A stretch of 64,000 bases of DNA from Cymbomonas tetramitiformis (lineage: Eukaryota > Chlorophyta > Pyramimonadophyceae > Pyramimonadales > Pyramimonadaceae): positions 95,552-159,551 of the forward strand of contig LGRX02035166.1 of the NCBI GenBank assembly GCA_001247695.2. The letters run 5' to 3'. Shown in pieces: positions 62,301 through 64,000 of the stretch. The notes beneath the pieces were generated by a model. The model saw nothing but the letters and a program-made list of their open reading frames with translations, was not told where the DNA came from and did not search any database. Positions within the stretch are counted from its first letter, which is position 1, and each line of letters opens with the position of its first letter. Made by a program: the position numbers and the translations under genes.

Positions 62301-63399
62301 CAATCAACCCCCAAGTGTGCACGCACAGTCACCCCCCAAAAAGTGTGCACGCCAGTGAACCCCTCCCCAAGTGTGAACGCACAGTCAACCCCCAAAGTGT
62401 GAACGTACAGTCAACCCCCAAGGCGTGCACGCACAGTCAATCCCAGGGCTGCCGGTCATACTCAGAAGAACCTGCCATCTGAGATGCGGTCATCCTGGAG
62501 TCCACCTATCATTCCGGCCACTTTCAGCCTCGGTGCATCCGTCCAATTTTCCACAGCACAGCCCGCCGGTCGCCGCAGCGGTTGTCCTCTCGAAGGAAAT
62601 CCTAAAGGAGGAAATCCTAAACCCTAGACTAGCATCCTGCAAAGCCTGACGACCCCGCAAGGTTTTTGCTACCACACATGCAGGTGGTGTGCAGCGTGGA
62701 TCATTACCCGGTTGTCACACAGGACAGCTGTGACCGATGTCCCGGGAAGATCCCCGTCTTGATCCAGGCCCTTGCCTTGGTGGGAGTGATGCTGACCGTG
62801 ATGCTGCTGCTCTTCCACATGCTGTTGCGGGGCCGCACCAAAGAGGTGGCGATGCAATTCAAGAGCGGGCAAACGCATGCCACCGCCATCGAGCTCCTCA
62901 AGGCGAGGACTGCCCTCACTTTGGTCATCGGGTACTTCCAGGTCATGGGCCAGATCAGCGGCACATACGCCATGGATATCATCCCTCCACTCCTAGCCGC
63001 TGTCTTGGGGCCGGTTAATGTCATCAACATCGACTTGAATCTGTTCCTCAACACGCGCTGCTTCTCGTACCACTTCGGGGCGGTGTGGGGGAGCTCGCCC
63101 TTCTGGCTCTCCTTCTGGCAGGCCGTGGCCACGCCTGCGGCCGTGTGCCTGTTCTTCATTCTCGTGTACGTCATCCTCATCCGGCTCCGGGCGCAGCAGG
63201 AGCGCGTTGCTGAGCAGGCCGCGGCAAATGAGCAGGCGAAGGTCCGGGGCGCGCGCACATCTTTCATCTCGGAGGAGTCCTCGCGCAGCCCTTTCTCCGT
63301 CTCGGAGCAGCCTGCACTTTTGCGATGTGAAGGGAGGGGCGGACGCGCGCCCGCGATGCCGTGGGTTCATTCGCGTTTTCAGAGTCGGATAGCCGGCAG
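28863..63399 (+). CDS. Giant PMP-type beta-helix surface protein gene (whole, spliced)
   Basis: From 30,528 onward 29 exons can be chained in a single phase-consistent frame of about 1,570 codons, plus a proline-rich N-terminal part that is not yet connected. Order: capping segment (GECG...CTIDGG), 21 single-coil exons, larger exons with GG(A/V/L) and N-x-(A/S) coils, a C-terminal globular and Cys-rich module, then a polytopic membrane domain. Such proteins are known in algae and oomycetes as polymorphic-outer-membrane-protein/pectin-lyase-like proteins. The beta-helix should face outside and the hydrophobic end lie in the plasma membrane; the function is not known. The gene spans at least 33 kb because introns hold minisatellites, segmental duplications, two retroelements and a gap, and exons may be missing in the gap (41,526-42,499). 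Confidence 0.75.
29366..29746 (-). other. Unassigned minus-strand open segment
   Basis: 127 open codons of mixed composition (DIDTYDDGGYVSISNSYQ; basic Arg/Lys end) in what should be an intron of the plus-strand gene. It could be an exon of an antisense or inserted gene. No domain is recognised. Confidence 0.2.
30240..30400. repeat. Imperfect GCC-trinucleotide simple repeat
   Basis: Degenerate GCCGATGCCACT/GCTGCC runs give Ala/Val-rich plus frames. This is low complexity, not a gene. Confidence 0.6.
30528..30702 (+). CDS. Beta-helix gene exon: N-terminal cap
   Basis: Acceptor GATTCAG and donor ATG|GTATGT. Encodes LRVDGECGAELCTIDGG followed by PLFTVYEGGSLILNRLFIT, the characteristic first turns of algal PMP-like beta-helices. 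Confidence 0.75.
30924..31001 (+). CDS. Beta-helix exon, coil 1 (26 aa)
   Basis: GDGGAIVMYNANLVVNACIL to SQNSAT; acceptor GGCACAG, donor ACT|GTGAGT; phase 0/0. Confidence 0.8.
31767..31856 (+). CDS. Beta-helix exon, coil 2 (30 aa)
   Basis: GCGGAVYHYGRNN...ISESTMTQNSA; acceptor GTACAG, donor GCG|GTAAGT; phase 0/0. Confidence 0.8.
32098..32178 (+). CDS. Beta-helix exon, coil 3 (27 aa)
   Basis: GNGGALYVYGPSN...ISESDMTRNSAA; acceptor GGACAG, donor GCG|GTGAGT; phase 0/0. Close paralogue of coil 2, including the flanking intron (ATGGTGAAGAGTTGGGCTTC in both). Confidence 0.8.
32583..32663 (+). CDS. Beta-helix exon, coil 4 (27 aa)
   Basis: SYGGAVGMLYTG...IAGSTMAENMAE; acceptor GGCACAG, donor GAG|GTGAGC; phase 0/0. 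First copy of the exon type repeated at 35,032 and 37,127. Confidence 0.8.
33170..33345. repeat. 46-bp tandem repeat, 3 copies
   Basis: The unit TGTGCGGCTGGGGAGTGGGC plus ACTGACGTGGGTGGTGCTTG occurs three times. The array is repeated in segmental copy 2 (about 35,617-35,760) and reduced to one unit in copy 3. Confidence 0.88.
33355..33435 (+). CDS. Beta-helix exon, coil 5 (27 aa)
   Basis: SGGALSMYYSGD...INSEMTSNSASE; acceptor GAGGCAG, donor GAG|GTGAGT; phase 0/0. Repeated at 35,782 and 37,662 with a Ser to Tyr change at the first codon. Confidence 0.8.
33843..33920 (+). CDS. Beta-helix exon, coil 6 (26 aa)
   Basis: AGGAVYAYASGDVYISNSAM to HKNSAE; acceptor ATGGCAG, donor GAG|GTTCGT; phase 0/0. 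Present only in the first segmental copy. Confidence 0.75.
34110..34960. repeat. Dispersed repeat family copy within segmental copy 1
   Basis: Contains GTGTGCTTATCCTTGGACCA, GGATTCAGCACACACTTCGG, CACCACCAAGCCTACGC-type and TCTCAAGAGAGCTTGCCCAC blocks. It also includes an internal inverted pair: a segment around 34,225-34,285 is reversed at about 34,375-34,435. Confidence 0.75.
35032..35112 (+). CDS. Beta-helix exon, coil 7 (27 aa)
   Basis: SYGGAAFIYYSGSAACVGST, then MAENTAK; acceptor GCCCAG, donor AAG|GTAAGC; phase 0/0. Paralogue of coil 4. Confidence 0.8.
35782..35862 (+). CDS. Beta-helix exon, coil 8 (27 aa)
   Basis: YGGALSMYYSGD...NSASE; acceptor GAGGCAG, donor GAG|GTGAGT; phase 0/0. Near-identical to coil 5. 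Confidence 0.8.
36180..37050. repeat. Dispersed repeat family copy within segmental copy 2
   Basis: Near-identical to 34,110-34,960, with an extra copy of a short CCGCCACCAAGCCTACGCTC block. It was carried along by the segmental duplication. Confidence 0.8.
37127..37207 (+). CDS. Beta-helix exon, coil 9 (27 aa)
   Basis: Identical peptide to coil 7; acceptor GCCCAG, donor AAG|GTAAGC; third copy created by segmental duplication. Confidence 0.8.
37662..37742 (+). CDS. Beta-helix exon, coil 10 (27 aa)
   Basis: Identical peptide to coil 8; acceptor GAGGCAG, donor GAG|GTGAGT; the preceding intron has lost about 200 bp relative to copies 1 and 2. Confidence 0.8.
37965..38042 (+). CDS. Beta-helix exon, coil 11 (26 aa)
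   Basis: NGGAVQIHGSHSISIDESNI to AGNSAS; acceptor GAGGTAG, donor TCG|GTGAGT; phase 0/0. Confidence 0.8.
38494..38580 (+). CDS. Beta-helix exon, coil 12 (29 aa)
   Basis: SGHGGVIRVENSID...SSNVTQNYAG; acceptor GTGGCAG, donor GGG|GTAAGT; phase 0/0. Confidence 0.8.
38960..39052 (+). CDS. Beta-helix exon, coil 13 (31 aa)
   Basis: LNGGVISLPSSAS...INGSSLSQNRAE; acceptor TGGCCAG, donor GAG|GTGATT; phase 0/0. Confidence 0.75.
39403..39477 (+). CDS. Beta-helix exon, coil 14 (25 aa)
   Basis: RYGGVARVQSEHVQIADSIM to SENAA; acceptor GGGTCAG, donor GCG|GTAAGT; phase 0/0. Last exon before the 73-bp array and the gap. Confidence 0.78.
39650..41525. repeat. 73-bp minisatellite, at least 26 copies, truncated by gap
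   Basis: The unit contains GGAGGGCATCGGGCGGAGCT, CGCACAGCAGGACCTCGTGG and GCACCCGCAGAGAGCC. A nine-unit block recurs with a 657-bp offset (39,802 versus 40,459). Copies near the gap have many indels, suggesting either decay or poor assembly. It lies in an intron of the beta-helix gene. Confidence 0.93.
41526..42499. other. Assembly gap (974 N)
   Basis: A run of N follows the 73-bp array directly. The real length is unknown, and beta-helix exons could be missing here. Confidence 0.99.
42574..42669 (+). CDS. Beta-helix exon, coil 15 (32 aa)
   Basis: TIGGVIYMRSEEST...ISGSIVTQNSAR; acceptor GCGGTAG, donor CGG|GTACGT; phase 0/0. Confidence 0.75.
42890..43370. repeat. Irregular 36-45-bp tandem repeat
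   Basis: About 10 degenerate units containing TTTGCGCGTGTCACGAGGGT and CCACCGATCCCC, within an intron. Confidence 0.8.
43487..43579 (+). CDS. Beta-helix exon, coil 16 (31 aa)
   Basis: THGGVLRHYSVTDG...ITRCSISENNA; acceptor CACCAG, donor GCG|GTGGGT; phase 0/0. Confidence 0.75.
43585..43830. repeat. Dispersed repeat family copy
   Basis: Begins TGCTTATTCTTGGACTGATT and contains two nested copies of the family's head region; closest to the copy near 11,870. Confidence 0.7.
44430..44528 (+). CDS. Beta-helix exon, coil 17 (33 aa)
   Basis: STGGILALEGGALGG...ISDSNVTQNRAE; acceptor GGGCAG, donor GAG|GTGCGC; phase 0/0. The peptide carries two GG turns. Confidence 0.75.
45470..46698 (-). mobile_element. 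Retroelement Gag-like fragment (CCCH finger and zinc knuckle)
   Basis: Two minus-strand ORFs lie in line. 46,698-46,138 starts with an Ala-rich helix, has a middle segment (LEMLNFGLSPGGFTPAERNG) and ends in an acidic stretch. 46,012-45,470 ends with a CCCH finger (CDFFQKKEGCKKGRDCNFIH) and a CX2CX4HX4C knuckle (CRSCKSPEHGQASC). Between them the frame changes at two A-runs (near 46,140 and 46,030), so one original Gag ORF was probably broken by homopolymer indels or assembly errors. No RT, integrase or recombinase lies nearby. It is a truncated or non-autonomous retroelement inside a beta-helix gene intron, on the opposite strand. Confidence 0.65.
47399..47479 (+). CDS. Beta-helix exon, coil 18 (27 aa)
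   Basis: SSGGVAYLNEAG...IDSIIAKNTAE; acceptor TAAACAG, donor GAG|GTGAGT; phase 0/0. It follows the inserted Gag-like fragment. Confidence 0.8.
47734..47814 (+). CDS. Beta-helix exon, coil 19 (27 aa)
   Basis: EVGGVFYVLDSGNVTISGSS, then VEQNYAW; acceptor GGTACAG, donor TGG|GTGAGT; phase 0/0. Confidence 0.8.
47931..48011 (+). CDS. Beta-helix exon, coil 20 (27 aa)
   Basis: SSGGVLDMGSSATVHIIGSN, then LSENYGG; acceptor GGCTCAG, donor GGG|GTAAGT; phase 0/0. The preceding intron is only 116 bp. Confidence 0.8.
48516..48593 (+). CDS. Beta-helix exon, coil 21 (26 aa)
   Basis: EHGGALYLKPGSLHISQSTF to RANSAS; acceptor GTTGCAG, donor TCG|GTACAT; phase 0/0. The last member of the uniform exon series. 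Confidence 0.8.
49392..49494 (+). CDS. Beta-helix exon, coil 22 (phase 0 to 1)
   Basis: GVGGAVGMLGASNMYIHEDV, then LFEQNQGGSGNA; acceptor GATCAG, donor CCGC|GTGTCT. A 36-bp piece of this exon (CTCTTCGAGCAAAACCAGGG onward) is repeated at 49,519, so the 3' end is uncertain. Confidence 0.55.
50642..50724 (+). CDS. Beta-helix exon, coil 23
   Basis: GAIYVGTGCAVSFQAGGRLQ, then GNTARQQ; acceptor GGTATAG, donor CAG|GTGTGT. Its phase fits the proposed end of the previous exon. Confidence 0.6.
51266..51452 (+). CDS. Beta-helix exon, two coils (before the retrotransposon)
   Basis: LLEKGGALYLAFKATLSAVD and AGGGISADTESQVLLRHSLV, then RNNKVVTGGG; donor GGAG|GTGCGC. Ends in phase 1. The next exon, 6.6 kb away past the retrotransposon, begins with the two bases needed to finish the codon. 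Confidence 0.7.
51715..52095. repeat. AT-rich repeat cluster with inverted motifs
   Basis: Four copies of a 16-bp unit (CCGGTGCAAAAGCTCT) at about 51,719-51,776. They are followed by repeated GATTGTACCGGAAACAAT-type strings in both orientations interspersed with ATATTTGCTACAGAAATAT. This compact, locally self-complementary region lies next to the retrotransposon insertion. Function unknown. Confidence 0.6.
52429..52464. repeat. Retrotransposon direct repeat B, copy 1
   Basis: 36 bp starting GAATGCCGCTCAACACCTCC, identical to 57,532-57,567. It sits inside a 78-bp local duplication containing GGTCATGCTGCGTTCCGCCT. Confidence 0.85.
52508..52537. repeat. Retrotransposon direct repeat C, copy 1
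   Basis: 30 bp ATTTCTTTTGCTCTTCACAT plus CTCATTGCCA, repeated exactly at 52,889-52,918, which overlaps the end of the recombinase side of the element. Confidence 0.85.
52720..52889. repeat. Retrotransposon split direct repeat A, copy 1
   Basis: 170 bp starting AAGGCAAAAGAACAGAGCTG, the same as 57,362-57,531 except for one base (CTCCTAA versus CTACTAA). Confidence 0.93.
52889..52918. repeat. Retrotransposon direct repeat C, copy 2
   Basis: Second 30-bp copy, adjoining A copy 1 and lying just beyond the recombinase stop codon. Confidence 0.85.
52933..54230 (-). CDS. Tudor-like domain plus tyrosine recombinase
   Basis: Overlaps the RT end in another frame that is open far upstream, so the start is uncertain. 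A Tudor/PWWP-like module (VKVYWPQDDAWYTGTVGD, then YEDGDKEDLDMSKERYEVL) lies at about 54,210-54,060. A phage-integrase-type fold follows: an N-terminal core-binding region (KTVGNYRPKARAFMAFCEAE) and catalytic residues Arg in TFGRPETG, His-x-x-Arg in GHSTRKGA, and the nucleophile Tyr in SAIHSYIDP. The stop is at 52,933. The recombinase would integrate the circular cDNA without DDE chemistry. The Tudor-like part could read histone methylation and steer integration (inference). Confidence 0.8.
54267..56249 (-). CDS. Retrotransposon reverse transcriptase-RNase H, one in-frame stop
   Basis: About 660 codons. RT motifs: KWRLVMDFRWLN, FSFDLQDGYHVVGI (catalytic Asp), LPFGWNDSPR, PYMDDFLLL (catalytic YMDD). 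RNase H follows: VHTDAS, ELEAVYK, LYCDNQAVV and EANEWADPLSR supply the acidic residues. A post-RNase H segment with NPPW is typical of DIRS-type polyproteins and recalls the DPPY motif of Dam-like methylases. A TGA at 56,016-56,018 interrupts the frame just before VFLVPKPGTNKW. The frame continues on both sides, so this is a point nonsense change or, less likely, readthrough. The segment before the stop (EVMQWISKG...ERCLRTGAW) is the normal RT lead-in. Confidence 0.85.
56327..57238 (-). CDS. Retrotransposon Gag-like protein (303 aa)
   Basis: Complete ORF. Acidic N-terminus, a coiled-coil helix (EQQGEMMKLVMKQMETLAAR), a central helical region, and a strongly basic Gly/Lys tail (GGKGKGAGKGEGGRGSGKGG) likely to bind nucleic acid in place of zinc knuckles. 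Position upstream of RT and composition suggest the element's structural protein; no family signature is visible. Confidence 0.7.
   Translation of the reverse strand: MSDQEGEQGASENNAGAAGLQPAAKSGMEVLLEQQGEMMKLVMKQMETLAARVEVAEEAAAKAASQAGGSAQSGDAELEALKKLPYVPHVEGNPFPARPATLETDMPQMYDLYNDKTYDALSKRTNSSMRYEQLVLAPALSYMHDAIAFSEVTLDWCQDEKDPTTVEELSERVFAAHNTFKGIFSLLNNRYTMLQLRASMESDATSHGGAEALRAKLAFIEEKVYAGSDGLVSDSVLTKWLKEFDTTKAKAVMNTHAKASAKVSTFRDRPGGKGKGAGKGEGGRGSGKGGKGSGLGRGAQAQT
57362..57531. repeat. Retrotransposon split direct repeat A, copy 2
   Basis: 170-bp copy joined directly to B copy 2 at the 5' end of the element. The preceding bases GTTCTTTTGC form a small hairpin with the start of A. Confidence 0.93.
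57532..57567. repeat. Retrotransposon direct repeat B, copy 2
   Basis: 36-bp copy adjoining A copy 2, marking the element's 5' end. Confidence 0.85.
57568..58039. other. Intron remainder 3' of the retrotransposon
   Basis: Unique sequence between the element end and the next beta-helix acceptor. No exon or repeat is recognised. A good acceptor TTTCTCTTTCAG near 57,978 is unused in the phase-consistent model. Confidence 0.5.
58040..58455 (+). CDS. Beta-helix exon, several coils
   Basis: 416 bp after acceptor GCATCAG. Successive coils: VVANNSARFDGAGVFVLEGS, SHNQAEGGGGGIAVDTGAEV, DRNAAPEGGGLSARDGAHIT and RNNSVSGLLLSSD. Classical PMP spacing of N-x-A/S followed by GG/GA. Donor GCTGCG|GTGCGC. Confidence 0.8.
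59090..59332 (+). CDS. Beta-helix exon, three coils
   Basis: 81 codons, phase 0/0. ITSTLFFANNASGGGGGLLA, FERNVAATQGGALFSAGNLT and CVDNSAGDGGAASVLL; acceptor TGGCCAG, donor TTGAG|GTAGGC. Confidence 0.8.
59500..60360. repeat. Dispersed repeat family copies, inverted
   Basis: At least two partial copies of the family in opposite orientation to 34,110-34,960. Blocks include GGTCCAAGGATAAGTACACA, CGTAGGCTTGGTGGTGGAGA and GTGTGCTGAATCC. Lies in an intron of the beta-helix gene. Confidence 0.75.
60361..60943. other. Intron remainder before the Cys-rich exon
   Basis: Unique, moderately AT-rich sequence with no recognised exon or repeat. Confidence 0.45.
60944..61981 (+). CDS. Beta-helix gene exon: last coils, globular and Cys-rich module
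   Basis: 346 codons after acceptor CTTGTCAG. It starts with a final coil (VRGTHFVNNSANTGAVVYVE) and continues through a segment with paired Cys (LPSCNNCTEDA). An Ig-like stretch (VNLTDAYGELVASSRTLVTL) follows, then a Cys-rich module (CKPCPQGTISFSNDSSCQEC and CPEGLGCPGG) of the GCC2/GCC3- or TNFR-like kind. A Thr/Asp-rich acidic linker ends at donor GGCAG|GTGTGA. The Cys-rich part should be extracellular, next to the membrane. Confidence 0.8.
62250..62445. repeat. About 27-bp tandem repeat, 7 copies
   Basis: Units such as CCCCCAAGTGTGCACGCACA with GTCAACC, of variable C-run length, within the penultimate intron. Confidence 0.8.
62684..63399 (+). CDS. Beta-helix gene exon: polytopic membrane domain
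   Basis: Phase 0 after acceptor ACATGCAG. A Cys-containing ectodomain end (CSVDHYPVVTQDSCDRCPGK) runs into hydrophobic segments: IQALALVGVMLTVMLLLFHM, then ALTLVIGYFQVMGQIS, IIPPLLAAVLGPVNVINIDL and FWQAVATPAAVCLFFILVYV. Between the first two is a basic cytosolic loop (RGRTKEVAMQFKSGQ). The 'FQVxGQIS...NIDLNLF' pattern is shared by the C-termini of large algal and oomycete beta-helix membrane proteins. A donor AG|GTGTAC at 63,399 probably ends the exon; otherwise the frame stops at 63,439. The rest of the gene lies beyond the window. Confidence 0.75.
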
Positions 63400-63639
63400 G
63401 TGTACGGGCCACGTTGCTAACCAAGACGGCGAACATTAGCTTTCGGCGTAGACAGGATTTAGAACAGGAGATGAAACAGTGAGTGCCGAGACGAGTGCCT
63501 TAGAGGGAAACGCCACGTGGCAAACATTGAGAAACGCCACGTGGCAAACGTCAACGCAGCAGCAAACTGCGCCCAGAGTGAACCCGACAGGGTTCATTTT
63601 ATTGCGCGCAGCATGCTCTAGTCTGGTGCGGTCCTCGAA

Positions 63640-64000
63640 GCCTCGCACCGCCAAATAGCAGATATGCAACCTCGCGCCGCCAAATAGCAGATATGCAACC
63701 TCGCGCTGCCAAATAGCAGATATGCAACCTCGCGCCGCCAAATAGTGATTTGCAACCTCGCGCTCGCCAAATAGCAGATATGCAACCTCGCTACGCCAAT
63801 GATCGATGCACCTCGCGCTGCCAAAGCAGATCGATGTACCCGCTGCCAAATAGCAGATCGATGCAACCTCGCGCTGCCAAATAGCAGATATGCAACCTCG
63901 CGCCGCCAAATAGCAGATCTATGCAACTCCGCGCCAAATAGCAGATATGCAACCTCGCGCTGCAAATGGCAGATATGCAACCCTCGCGCTGCCAATTAGC
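63640..64000. repeat. 29-30-bp minisatellite, at least 12 copies, runs off the window
   Basis: The unit is CTCGCGCCGCCAAATAGCAG plus ATATGCAAC, with several shortened copies. Confidence 0.92.

Noticed and set aside
30924..63399. Bacterial (chlamydial) PMP gene acquired recently
   Set aside because: Spliced exons, algal-type cap, proline-rich segment and membrane domain indicate a native eukaryotic gene; only the coil motif is shared.

Overview
This window looks like nuclear DNA from a GC-rich unicellular green alga. A prasinophyte such as Cymbomonas is my inference; no marker gene proves it. The evidence is spliced genes with GT-AG introns, serine/proline-rich hydroxyproline-type coding sequence, TTTAGGG-like heptads, a tyrosine-recombinase retrotransposon, large intronic minisatellites and an assembly gap of 974 N. 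I see no bacterial operon, CRISPR array, rRNA or tRNA. All exon models below were built by hand from splice signals and reading phase, without transcripts.

Two large genes dominate and lie head to head. On the minus strand, about 24,948 down to 5,255, is a gene of about 22 exons encoding roughly 1,190 residues. It carries two domains resembling the myosin tail-homology-1 (TH1, PH-fold) domain and an unassigned module between them. These are followed by a complete sterol 3-beta-glucosyltransferase-type GT domain (TGTFGD, HHGGAGT and PFFGDQ motifs) and a short C-terminal extension. Reading phase agrees across every junction except one (exon 4 to exon 5). The introns are swollen by minisatellites of 27, 35, 41, 46, 46, 50, 51, 54 and 60 bp; the largest has about 73 copies of a 50-bp unit.

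On the plus strand, from about 28.9 kb (proline-rich segment) or securely from 30,528 to past 63.4 kb, is a giant gene for a surface beta-helix protein. It has 21 consecutive small exons of 75-99 bp, all phase 0 at both ends. Each encodes one coil running from GG(A/V) to N-x-A, so the chlamydial-type PMP motif (N-x-A...GGA) is re-formed at every splice junction. Larger beta-helix exons, a Cys-rich module and a polytopic membrane domain follow. Three copies of a 2.1-2.4 kb segment show recent exon duplication.

Mobile DNA sits in introns of the beta-helix gene. A DIRS/Ngaro-like retrotransposon (52,429-57,567, minus) has a Gag-like ORF, RT-RNase H, a Tudor-like domain and a tyrosine recombinase. 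A Gag-like fragment with CCCH and zinc-knuckle motifs lies at 45,470-46,698 (minus). A foldback element lies at 436-1,865. A dispersed repeat family occurs in both genes and between them.

The remainder (1,866-5,254; 24,949-28,860; parts of introns) holds short open frames that I could not assign.
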